NCBI GenBank assembly: GCA_027079365.1
Contig: JALWVW010000204.1
Span: forward strand, 1 to 16,610
DNA length: 16,610 nucleotides
Source: Campylobacteraceae bacterium
GTDB taxonomy: Bacteria; Campylobacterota; Campylobacteria; Campylobacterales; Sulfurovaceae
Reading direction: 5' to 3'
This document shows, piece after piece, positions 6,508 to 13,854 of the stretch. The translations under genes and the position numbers were made by a program. Under the pieces are notes generated by a model that saw only the letters and a program-made list of their open reading frames with translations, ran no database searches and was not told the origin of the DNA. Numbering within the stretch: the stretch's first letter is position 1; every line of letters starts with the position of its first letter.

Positions 6508-7924
6508 TATCAAATCAAATCACCTGACCAGCAGTGGTCAGAGACTGGGAATGATGTATTTTAGAGTAGCGATTATCCTTTTTGGCGCACAGCTTTTGAT
6601 GGGATTGATTGCCGCGATTCAGTTTATCTATCCGGCATTTCTTTTCGAGCTTTTTGACTTTTCTGTTGCCAGAATGGTGCATATCAATGCACTGGTCGTC
6701 TGGATGCTCTATGCCATGATCGGTGCGACTTACTATATGCTGAGCGATGAGACAGAGCACGAGGGTGTAGCGATTGGGCTTGGAAAGCTTGCTTTTTGGG
6801 TACTGACACTGGCGGTGACTATTGTTGTTCTCGTCTATATCTTTATTCAGATCGGGCCGGGCAAAGAATCAACAATCTGGCTGATCAACGAGGGTCGTGA
6901 GTATATCGAAGCACCCAGATGGGCGGATATCGGCATTGTCGTTGTGGTACTTATCTTTTATTGGAATGTATTTGCTACCTATTTGGCAGGCAAGAAAACA
7001 GGTATTATGACTGTGATGGTCGCCAACCTTCTTGCCCTGGCTGGTCTCTATCTGGCAGGTATGTTCTTTACGGACAATATCTCCATGGATCAGTTCTGGT
7101 GGTGGTGGGTGATACACCTGTGGGTCGAAGCGACCTGGGAAGTATTCGTAGGAACACTTGCTGCGTATGCCTTGATCAAGATCATTGGTGCCAAGCGTGA
7201 AGTAGTCGAAATGTGGCTATGGATCGAAGTCTTGATGCTTTTCGGTTCTGGTATTCTTGGTCTTGGCCACCACTATTTCTGGATCGGTACACCTGAGTAC
7301 TGGTGGGAGATCGGTGCGCTCTTTTCTGCACTTGAGCCTGTGCCATTGATTGCCATGTTTGTCCATGTCCTTTATGACTGGGGCAAGGAGCAGGGCATCA
7401 ACGGTGAAAAACCAGCGATTAACAATGGGCCAGCAATGGCTTGGTTGGTTACCAATGCCTTTGGTAACTTCCTTGGTGCCGGTATCTGGGGCTTCTTCCA
7501 TACGCTGCCACAGGTCAATATCTATACCCATGGTACGCAGTTTACTGCCGCACATGGACACTTGTCATTCTTCGGTGCGTATGCGACGATTCTGATAGGT
7601 ACGATGTATCTGGGTCTGCAGGGTGCTTATGGCGTCAAGCAGATGAAGGCGACCTTCAACTCTAAAATGGGTCTCTTCTTGAGTACATTCGGAGTGCTTG
7701 GTATGGGGGTTGCTCTGACAATCGCCGGCTATGAGCAGGTGCTTGTCGAGAGGGCTGAGCTGGGTGCGGGCTGGAATGCCTTCTTCGTAGCGCAAGACCT
7801 CCCATGGTATGTGCAGGCACAGCTTTGGAGGGCAATCATGGGCGTGGTGACACTCCTTGGATTCGTCTATCTGGTACTTGACCTTCTGACCATCGGAAAG
7901 AAAGCAAGAGCGGCAGAGGCGTAA
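6497..7924 (+). CDS. norB: Nitric oxide reductase subunit B (catalytic haem-copper-oxidase-family subunit)
   Basis: Catalytic subunit with haem b, haem b3 and a non-haem FeB; about 12 membrane helices, 475 residues. Visible signatures, numbered from this start: the low-spin haem His in VHINALVVW (H62); HLWVEATWE (H207, E211, E215); GLGHHYFWIG (H258, H259, FeB ligands); SALEPVPL (E280); and THGTQFTAAHGHLSFFGAY, with the haem histidines H353 and H355. These are the cNOR-type residues, with Glu rather than the oxidase Tyr-His crosslink, so this is a NO reductase and not an oxygen reductase. No quinol-oxidising N-terminal extension is present, agreeing with the separate NorC. The ATG at 6497 was chosen because GGAG lies six bases before it; ATGs at 6440 and 6485 are in frame but sit inside norC without that signal. 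A small membrane-protein gene follows after 33 bases. Confidence 0.93.
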   Translation: MLTSIKSNHLTSSGQRLGMMYFRVAIILFGAQLLMGLIAAIQFIYPAFLFELFDFSVARMVHINALVVWMLYAMIGATYYMLSDETEHEGVAIGLGKLAFWVLTLAVTIVVLVYIFIQIGPGKESTIWLINEGREYIEAPRWADIGIVVVVLIFYWNVFATYLAGKKTGIMTVMVANLLALAGLYLAGMFFTDNISMDQFWWWWVIHLWVEATWEVFVGTLAAYALIKIIGAKREVVEMWLWIEVLMLFGSGILGLGHHYFWIGTPEYWWEIGALFSALEPVPLIAMFVHVLYDWGKEQGINGEKPAINNGPAMAWLVTNAFGNFLGAGIWGFFHTLPQVNIYTHGTQFTAAHGHLSFFGAYATILIGTMYLGLQGAYGVKQMKATFNSKMGLFLSTFGVLGMGVALTIAGYEQVLVERAELGAGWNAFFVAQDLPWYVQAQLWRAIMGVVTLLGFVYLVLDLLTIGKKARAAEA

Positions 7925-7957
7925 GCCTCTTCTTGTACTATCTACAAAGGAGATATG

Positions 7958-8104
7958 ATGATCGATCAATTTACAGATGTGGTACCAAGCTTTTTTGGTA
8001 TGCTCAATCAAGGGCCGCTTACCCTGACTATCTTTTTACATACGGTGATTGTCTTGCCTATGTTCTGGATCTATGCCAGCGAGAAAAAGAAGCTCAATAA
8101 GTAA
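7958..8104 (+). CDS. 48-residue single-span membrane protein downstream of norB
   Basis: A short frame starting MIDQFTDVVPSFFGMLNQG, followed by one hydrophobic helix (about residues 20-40, PLTLTIFLHTVIVLPMFWIYA) and a basic tail ending SEKKKLNK. AAAGGAG ends five bases before the ATG at 7958, a strong and well-spaced ribosome-binding site; an ATG three bases earlier (7955) is the alternative. It lies 33 bases after norB and ahead of a hairpin, so it is probably the last gene of the nor operon. The helix with a Lys-rich cytoplasmic end looks like a small oxidase or reductase subunit. I do not recognise the family. Confidence 0.65.
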   Translation: MIDQFTDVVPSFFGMLNQGPLTLTIFLHTVIVLPMFWIYASEKKKLNK

Positions 8105-8113
8105 TTTCTATCC

Positions 8114-8137
8114 ATCTTCCCTCTTTCGAGGGGAGGT
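8114..8137 (+). terminator. Hairpin after the nor operon, possible terminator
   Basis: A stem of ten pairs (two of them G-T) closes a TTTC loop; its core is CCCTC/GAGGG at 8119-8123 and 8128-8132. It begins ten bases after the last nor-operon stop. The T-rich tract is not immediately adjacent (T runs begin about 16 bases later), so it is not a textbook intrinsic terminator. It could instead protect the 3' end of the mRNA. Confidence 0.45.
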
Positions 8138-8174
8138 ATCTTCCTAAAACTCCCTTTTATTTTTCTATTTTAGC

Positions 8175-8180
8175 TATACT
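8175..8180 (+). promoter_or_regulatory. -10 candidate for the SDR gene
   Basis: TATACT lies in a T-rich stretch 43 bases before the SDR start codon. The following leader ends with AGGA seven bases before the ATG. No good -35 is visible. Confidence 0.4.
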
Positions 8181-8222
8181 TTCCCCTTATTAATTTAATA
8201 AATTTGCACATAGGACTAGTTC

Positions 8223-9047
8223 ATGTATACACAATCCGTCATCGTTATCACCGGATGCTCTACAGGCATAGGCTTGGAGACAGCACTATATCTTAAAGAA
8301 CGTTTTGTCACTGTCTATCCTACCGCAAGAGCCACTGAAGATGTGGAGAATCTCAAGGCGATGGGATTGACACATGCGATGCAACTGGATGTGAGAGAGC
8401 CTACGCAGATAGCTGATGTGATCACGGATGTTTTGGCACAGGAGGGTCGGATCGATGTCTGGTTCAACAATGCAGGATATGGACAGGTAGGTGCCGTGGA
8501 GGATATCCGTACAGAGGTGCTCAAAGAGCAGTTTGAGACCAATGTCTTCGGGCTACATGAATGCACGAGGCAGATCATCCCGGTGATGCGCAAACAAGGA
8601 CATGGCAAGATCATTCAGCATAGCTCGGTACTGGGGATCGTCTCTCTCTTTGGGCGCGGTGCCTACAATGCCAGCAAATATGCCATAGAGGGCTTGACAG
8701 ATACATTGAGGCTGGAGCTTAAAGGCACAGAGATCTACCCCATACTTTTAAATACCGGACCTGTGACAAGTAGGTTCCGCGATACTGCTATCAAGATGTT
8801 GGAAAAATATGTAGATACGGAGCATTCGTTTTTCACAAAGCGCTACCGCACCAGCATAGAGGGCACTTCCAAAAAAGTACCCTTCAATGAGGAGCCTGAG
8901 GCAGTTGCCTCGGTCGTACACAAGATTATTTTGGCTCCAAAACCAAACCCGAGATACTATATTACGAAGGCTACCTATCTGTTGGGCTATGCCAAGCGCA
9001 TCCTGAGCACCAGTTGGCTGGATACTCTCTTACTGAAGATGGGGTGA
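8223..9047 (+). CDS. Short-chain dehydrogenase/reductase (classical SDR)
   Basis: A 274-residue NAD(P)-dependent oxidoreductase with a Rossmann fold. Visible motifs: the cofactor-binding TGCSTGIG near the N-terminus (about 10-17), LDVRE (about 55-59), NNAGYG (about 81-86), the catalytic serine in HSSVLG (about 137-142) and the YNASK active site (about 152-156). The Tyr and Lys of the YxxxK pair and the catalytic Ser are all present, so it should be active. The substrate cannot be deduced. No signal peptide or membrane span is seen, so it is probably cytoplasmic. It has its own predicted promoter and AGGA ribosome-binding site, and its stop lies only eight bases from the convergent stop of the hyfI-like gene, leaving no room for a terminator between them. 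Confidence 0.88.
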   Translation: MYTQSVIVITGCSTGIGLETALYLKERFVTVYPTARATEDVENLKAMGLTHAMQLDVREPTQIADVITDVLAQEGRIDVWFNNAGYGQVGAVEDIRTEVLKEQFETNVFGLHECTRQIIPVMRKQGHGKIIQHSSVLGIVSLFGRGAYNASKYAIEGLTDTLRLELKGTEIYPILLNTGPVTSRFRDTAIKMLEKYVDTEHSFFTKRYRTSIEGTSKKVPFNEEPEAVASVVHKIILAPKPNPRYYITKATYLLGYAKRILSTSWLDTLLLKMG

Positions 9048-9055
9048 TGTGATAT

Positions 9056-9562
9056 TTATATGCCTTTGAGAAATGCCAGTAATCCTCGGATGATCTCGAT
9101 CGGTTCTGGGGGACAGCCGGGAATATGATAGGCGATAGGGAGATGTGCTGTTGCTGGGCCTTTGATGGCAAAAGTCTGCTCAAACGGTGCTTCCATCACA
9201 GGGCAGGCTCCTAAAGAGATGACCCATTTGGGTTCGGGCATCTGCTTGTAGGCATCCAGTACATGAGGGGTCATATTGAAGGTCATTACGCCACTCAGTA
9301 GCATGACATCTGCGTGTCTTGGGCTTGCCACAAAGTAGATACCCAACCTTTCTAGATCATAATAGGGGTTGGAGAGGGCATTGCACTCAGCTTCACAGGC
9401 GTTACAACTGCCACTGTCTACCATACGAATCGCCAGCGATCCGGCAAACCTCTTCTTCACGAGATCTTTCATCTCTTTGCGAATCGTTTGCATCTCTTTG
9501 TCAAACTCTGGATTTTCTGTCAGGATACCTGTCCTGAAGCGTCTGTTCCAAAATCGTATCAT
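9056..9562 (-). CDS. HyfI/HycG/NuoB-like FeS small subunit of an Ehr-type complex
   Basis: A 168-residue soluble subunit homologous to the small subunit of group 4 hydrogenases and NuoB of complex I. Four cysteines in family positions can bind a proximal/N2-type 4Fe-4S cluster: C53 and C56 in DSGSCNACEAE, C120 in LGACPV and C150 in PGCPPEP. C60 is an additional cysteine. There is no twin-arginine signal, as expected for a cytoplasmic-facing subunit. The start overlaps the stop of the large-subunit gene as ATGA, with AGGA about eight bases before it, and this is the last gene of the six-gene operon. It is unusual because its cluster remains while the partner large subunit has lost the NiFe centre that the cluster normally serves. 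Confidence 0.88.
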   Translation of the reverse strand: MIRFWNRRFRTGILTENPEFDKEMQTIRKEMKDLVKKRFAGSLAIRMVDSGSCNACEAECNALSNPYYDLERLGIYFVASPRHADVMLLSGVMTFNMTPHVLDAYKQMPEPKWVISLGACPVMEAPFEQTFAIKGPATAHLPIAYHIPGCPPEPIEIIRGLLAFLKGI

Positions 9563-10926
9563 AGATCATTTCCTGCATAACTGAGATCACAGCTTTTGTT
9601 GATAAGAGGGAAGTCAGCAATGATGTTGTCTGGCATCATAAGGTGCAGTGCTTGCCAGTTGACAAAGCTGGGATCACGCACAAAGAAGCGTTCGATTACC
9701 CCATCCTTGATCTCTACACTCATAAAAAGCTCACCTATCGCACTCTCCACAAAACTAAAATACTCCCCATCCTGCAGGGTATGTAGGGTAATGGCTTCTG
9801 ATGTCTCTACGGTAAAATTTCGTAACATGGTCAGTGTATTTCTTGCCTCTTTGAGTCGCATTTTGTAGCGGGCGGCGACATCACCGCTGCTTTCTGTCTG
9901 AAGCACGAAGCCGTGAGTCTGATAAAATGGCTCATCTCTGCGATCTAGCGTCAATCCTGAAGCACGCGCGATAATCCCTACTGTGTCATACTTTTTTGCT
10001 TTCTTGGCTTTGAGGATACCTGTCGTATCGAAGCGATCCCAAAGAGAGGGAATATCAATGATCCATGCCTCAAACAAAGCGAGCTCCTCTTCTAGAGTCT
10101 CCAGATAGTGCAGCCACACTTCAGTCTGCATGGTGTGGCTTTCAAAATCAATAGCCCCAAAACCAAAACGGTGCCCTGTCAGCCGCTGAAGCTGTCTTCG
10201 GGCTTCTTCTGAGAGTTTGGAGGCAAAAGCCAAGGCTGCACCAAAGCCGGCATCATTGGGAATGAAGCCAAGATCTGTGAGGTGATGAATCATGCGCTCA
10301 AGCTCCAGCAGCAGGGCGTGATACTTCCTGCTCTGTTCGGGAAGTTCGCTCCTCGTGGCTTGCAGGACAATATCTCTCCAGGCGATTTGATAGGCGATGC
10401 TCTCATTGCCACTGATGCGCTCTATGATGGGTTTGGCTGCTTGTAGCGTCTTGCCTTCCAGCATCTTCTCTATGGCGCGATATTTATAAAAATGCCGTAC
10501 CTCCTGATGCAGGATATCTTCTCCTGCCTGAGAAAACTGAAAATGTCCCGGCTCAATAATCCCTGCATGGATAGGCCCTACTGCCACTTCAAATACACCA
10601 TCACCACCTATAGTTTCATACTTGTAGGGTTTGTAGTCAGAGGGGGTGATACTCTTTGCCTGAAATGCTTTTTGCATAGGGTGGATAGCGGAGGGGAAAT
10701 ACTCCTGATGCACCAGCGGGCGGTTGTCAAAGGCATCTTCGATGATAATACCATAGTCGTCGTGCATTTTGCGCTCAAACCAGATGGCAGCAGGATGCTG
10801 TTTGGTCAGGGTCTTGATGCGAGGATCATGTTTGGGAACAGATTCTTTTTCTATCTTTGTGTCCCATACCGTGATGATCTCAAAATGTGCTTCACACTCC
10901 TTGGCATAGCGGGCGATCAGTCTCAT
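9559..10926 (-). CDS. HyfG/HycE/NuoD-like large subunit lacking NiFe ligands (Ehr-type)
   Basis: A 455-residue protein. The short N-terminal part (about 1-75) is NuoC-like (AAIWFERKMHDDYGI), and the rest is related to hydrogenase large subunits and NuoD (GDGVFEVAVGPIHAGIIEPGHF at about 108-129). In active group 4 hydrogenases the metal is held by ER-x-CGxC and DPCxxC. Here the first motif reads ERISGNES (169-176) and the second DPSFVN (418-423), so all four cysteines are replaced by Ser, Glu, Ser and Asn. The only cysteines left are C11 and C446. The protein also ends SYAGNDL at about the place where hydrogenases carry a tail that is cleaved on maturation. It therefore cannot hold NiFe and should not be called a catalytic hydrogenase subunit. 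Its cavity could serve quinone, another cofactor, or only conformational coupling. ATGA overlaps join it to both neighbouring genes, and AGGAG lies six bases before the start. Confidence 0.9.
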   Translation of the reverse strand: MRLIARYAKECEAHFEIITVWDTKIEKESVPKHDPRIKTLTKQHPAAIWFERKMHDDYGIIIEDAFDNRPLVHQEYFPSAIHPMQKAFQAKSITPSDYKPYKYETIGGDGVFEVAVGPIHAGIIEPGHFQFSQAGEDILHQEVRHFYKYRAIEKMLEGKTLQAAKPIIERISGNESIAYQIAWRDIVLQATRSELPEQSRKYHALLLELERMIHHLTDLGFIPNDAGFGAALAFASKLSEEARRQLQRLTGHRFGFGAIDFESHTMQTEVWLHYLETLEEELALFEAWIIDIPSLWDRFDTTGILKAKKAKKYDTVGIIARASGLTLDRRDEPFYQTHGFVLQTESSGDVAARYKMRLKEARNTLTMLRNFTVETSEAITLHTLQDGEYFSFVESAIGELFMSVEIKDGVIERFFVRDPSFVNWQALHLMMPDNIIADFPLINKSCDLSYAGNDL

Positions 10927-12338
10927 ACGATACTCCTGAGGTAGTCTAGAGAAGCAGGTATGAGCAGGGCAGCAAGACAGAGTGCAAACATCACCAGAGC
11001 AAAGAGTTCACTGGGATAGACCCTTTTCTCCTCCTCTTCGCCTTCGTACTTCATGGACTGGTAGATGGCAACAAAGCGATAGAAGATCACTGAGAGGAGC
11101 ATGAGCAGTAGCAGAATGGCTCCGATCATCGCCAACATATGATCGCTCTGTTTGGCTGTCTCGATCATGGCACCAAAGCCATAGAGCTCACTGAAGAACA
11201 TAGGGCTGGGCGGCAGAGAGATAATCGCCAGGATAAACAGAGAGACCAATATCCAGAAAAGCTGGCCTTTCTTGCCCTTGTAGCCTCTCAGTGCCCCGGC
11301 GATACGGTATTTTCCTCTGGACTCCAAGACACCGGTAGAGAGGAAGAGCGCAGGCTTGAGAAAGGCATGCGCCCCAAAATGAAGCAGTGCGGCAAAGGTG
11401 CCACCACTGACCCAGAAGAGTGCGATGAGTGCCATATGCTCTACCCCTGATAGCGAGAAGAGACGCATGAAATCCTTGGCACGAAAGAGCAGGAAGGAGA
11501 CAATGAAAATCGTCAACAGTGTATAGGCAAAGACAAACCCGAAGAGATGGGTATAGTTGATCTCCATGGCAATCTGACTAAAGCGGAAGAAGCCAATGAT
11601 CACCGCACTCTCAAGAATACCACTGAAGAGCGCTGCGACTGGGTAGAATGAGGCGCGTTCGATGTTTGCCAGCCAGAGATTCATAGGGAAAAATCCCATT
11701 TTGACAAACATGCCTACTGTAGCGATGGCAAAGCCCATCTCAAATAAGAATGGCGAGGGGATTTCTTTGGCGTGTGAGAGCAGCAGGTCAAAACGCATGG
11801 CATCCTCTCCTAGTATCGGTTTGGCAGAGGCATACATCAGTATGATACCAAAAAGCACCAATGAAATAGCGATGGCACCGACGATCATATAGTTCCATGC
11901 CTCTTTGTGGGCTGCCTTGGTGTGGTTGGTCTTGATCATATAGACAGTGGAAAGCGTGGCAAGCTCCAGTCCGATCCAGTAAAGCCCCATATTGTTGGAC
12001 AGGATAGAGATACTCAACCCTATCCAGAAGATGGCAAAAAAACGATAGAAGCGACGATAGGCGCTGGCGGAGACTTTGACATGTTTGTCCAGTGTCAGGA
12101 GTGCCAGCGTCACACCGATGCCCACCAGTGAGGAGACCAACAGAATATAGGTGTCAAGCCTGTCTGCTACCAGATAGCTGCCAAGCAGTGCATAGGGCTT
12201 GGGCAGCATGAAGAGCTTGACAATGGGGAGTAGGATAGCAAATGAGGTAAGAGGCAAGAGGAACTTTGCTTTCTCGCTTTGGATAAAACTTACGATGAAC
12301 ATAATCAGTGCAGGAAGCACAAGCAGGAGTGGCATCAT
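10923..12338 (-). CDS. HyfF/NuoN-like antiporter-type membrane subunit
   Basis: A 471-residue protein with about 13-14 membrane helices, of the Mrp-antiporter/NuoL-M-N/HyfF family. Visible conserved polar residues include the Glu of GLYWIGLELATLS (helix 5 type) and the Lys of FVKMGFFPMNLWL (helix 7 type), which in relatives form the ion path. The usual HxWLPDAH that follows is changed to NLWLANIER, so the histidine of this motif is lost here. A later histidine/lysine stretch, LLHFGAHAFLKPALFLSTG, resembles the helix 11-12 region. The predicted role is the distal ion-translocating module of the Ehr-type complex. The start follows GGAGG by seven bases and overlaps the stop of the hyfE-like gene as ATGA. 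Confidence 0.85.
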   Translation of the reverse strand: MMPLLLVLPALIMFIVSFIQSEKAKFLLPLTSFAILLPIVKLFMLPKPYALLGSYLVADRLDTYILLVSSLVGIGVTLALLTLDKHVKVSASAYRRFYRFFAIFWIGLSISILSNNMGLYWIGLELATLSTVYMIKTNHTKAAHKEAWNYMIVGAIAISLVLFGIILMYASAKPILGEDAMRFDLLLSHAKEIPSPFLFEMGFAIATVGMFVKMGFFPMNLWLANIERASFYPVAALFSGILESAVIIGFFRFSQIAMEINYTHLFGFVFAYTLLTIFIVSFLLFRAKDFMRLFSLSGVEHMALIALFWVSGGTFAALLHFGAHAFLKPALFLSTGVLESRGKYRIAGALRGYKGKKGQLFWILVSLFILAIISLPPSPMFFSELYGFGAMIETAKQSDHMLAMIGAILLLLMLLSVIFYRFVAIYQSMKYEGEEEEKRVYPSELFALVMFALCLAALLIPASLDYLRSIV

Positions 12339-12931
12339 GGTGTCACCTCCTCTTTGTGAAAGAGTAGGTTCATCACAACAATGGCCATAAGCAGGTCAAA
12401 GAAGATCCCAAGCTCTACCAGCATAGGCATGCCCTCTGTGGCGGTGATACCCAGTAGGAAAAGAGCATTTTCCATGCTTAGAAATCCGATGATCTTCGGG
12501 GCGACATTGCGATGCTCCATCATCAGAAGCAGTGACAGAAACAGCGAAGAGATACTGATGGCTACATAGTTTGCATTGCCGTGGATCATATGGGTGATCG
12601 GCTCGGCAAGGTAAAAGGTAAAGACCAAAATAGCAGGGATGAGAATAATGGCATGCTGGACTTTGATCTCTGACTGAATCTGACGCACAAAATGGAACCT
12701 GTGACTAAAACTCTTCAACATATAGGGGATGCCTATGGCCTTGATAAGTATCGTGACAATGCCGGTAATGAGCATCGCTTTGTCATGTAACTCCTCGCCA
12801 ATGAGCAGTGCCAATATACCCAGTGTCAAGGAGTTCATGGAGTACCAGAGTATCAGACGATAGAGTCTGGAGGTGAAGAGCGCCACGATGAGTGTCGCCA
12901 AAAAAAGTCCGATCAGAAAATCAACACCCAT
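12335..12931 (-). CDS. HyfE-like membrane subunit
   Basis: A 198-residue, strongly hydrophobic protein with about six predicted membrane helices. Length, composition and position between hyfC- and hyfF-like genes match HyfE, a NuoK-related subunit of hydrogenase-4-type complexes. An acidic residue pair in an otherwise apolar stretch (LLIGEELHDKAML, about 42-54) could take part in ion conduction, as membrane Glu residues do in NuoK. GGGAG lies seven bases before the ATG, within the last codons of the preceding gene. It starts two bases after that gene's stop and ends in an ATGA overlap with the next. Confidence 0.82.
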   Translation of the reverse strand: MGVDFLIGLFLATLIVALFTSRLYRLILWYSMNSLTLGILALLIGEELHDKAMLITGIVTILIKAIGIPYMLKSFSHRFHFVRQIQSEIKVQHAIILIPAILVFTFYLAEPITHMIHGNANYVAISISSLFLSLLLMMEHRNVAPKIIGFLSMENALFLLGITATEGMPMLVELGIFFDLLMAIVVMNLLFHKEEVTP

Positions 12932-12933
12932 GC

Positions 12934-13854
12934 CTATGCTCCCAATACATAAAAAGTAATCAATGACAAGAAAGCAAAGACAATGGCAATGCCAAGCAGA
13001 TTGGGTACCTTGAAGAGTCTGAGTTTTGCTGTATTGACTTCCAAAAATGCCACCGTAGCGGCAATAGCAAAAAGTTTGACAAGAAACAGTGCTGCTGCTA
13101 CGGGTGCAGCAAACTGAAGTCCAAAAGGCAAAAACAGTGAAGCGAACAGTGAAGCAAAAATCACAAATTTGACCGATGCAGCAGTCTCGATAATGGCCAG
13201 ATAGACCCCAGTAATATCCAGGATCATCGCTTCATGTACCATGGTGAGCTCCAAGTGTGTCTCCGGGTTGTCTACCGGGATACGCCCATTCTCTGCAAGC
13301 AGCAAGATGAAAAAACTGATCGCTGCAAAGAGGAAGCTGGCCATATGCGCTTCGGGGAAGTGTGCCGCCAGATTGACCCCTGCCTGTCCAACGCCAAGAT
13401 CACCGGACATCATAGAGACAGAAAAAACAGTCAAGACCATCGCCGGCTCCACAAGAGCAGCAATAAATGCTTCTCGAGAACTCCCCATGCCACCAAAAGC
13501 ACTGGCACTGTCCAGTCCCAGAAGCATCAAAAAGAAAGTGGAGAGCGTGATCAATCCGGTAATGGTAAATGCATCAACAAAACTCACATAAAAGGCGCCT
13601 GCTACAACAGGGGGAAGGAAAAATAGCGTCACCAGCAGCGGAGAGAGTACTAAAAAAGGTGCGATGCGCGTGATCTGGCTTGCCTCCTGGGAAATGAGTG
13701 TCTCTTTGTGCATCAGTTTGGCAAAGTTGCGATATCCCTGAAAGAGAGAAACAGGCTTTTTGTACAGTAGCCACATTTTAACCGCCTTGATGAAAGAGAG
13801 CAGCAGCGGTGCGATCAGCAACAGCAGAATAATGGTGAGGAGGTACATGATCAT
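12934..13854 (-). CDS. HyfC/HycD/NuoH-like membrane anchor subunit
   Basis: A 306-residue membrane protein with about eight helices, homologous to NuoH and the HyfC/HycD subunit that docks the soluble arm. The best marker is the loop LLLAENGRIPVDNPETHLELTMVHEAM (about 185-210), with the acidic cluster conserved throughout this family. In complex I this loop lines the quinone and proton entry path. GGMGSSREAFIAALVEPAM (about 121-139) is the second typical loop. Its ATG overlaps the stop of the hyfB-like gene as ATGA, with AGGAG seven bases upstream; an ATG two codons later is also possible. Presence of a normal NuoH-type loop suggests coupling to the ion channels is retained even though the NiFe site is not. 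Confidence 0.88.
   Translation of the reverse strand: MIMYLLTIILLLLIAPLLLSFIKAVKMWLLYKKPVSLFQGYRNFAKLMHKETLISQEASQITRIAPFLVLSPLLVTLFFLPPVVAGAFYVSFVDAFTITGLITLSTFFLMLLGLDSASAFGGMGSSREAFIAALVEPAMVLTVFSVSMMSGDLGVGQAGVNLAAHFPEAHMASFLFAAISFFILLLAENGRIPVDNPETHLELTMVHEAMILDITGVYLAIIETAASVKFVIFASLFASLFLPFGLQFAAPVAAALFLVKLFAIAATVAFLEVNTAKLRLFKVPNLLGIAIVFAFLSLITFYVLGA

Noticed and set aside
9048..9055. A bidirectional terminator between the SDR and hyfI-like genes
   Set aside because: Only eight bases separate the two stops and no hairpin fits.
9559..10926. Annotation of this gene as a catalytic NiFe hydrogenase large subunit
   Set aside because: All four metal-binding cysteines are replaced and only two unrelated cysteines remain in the protein.
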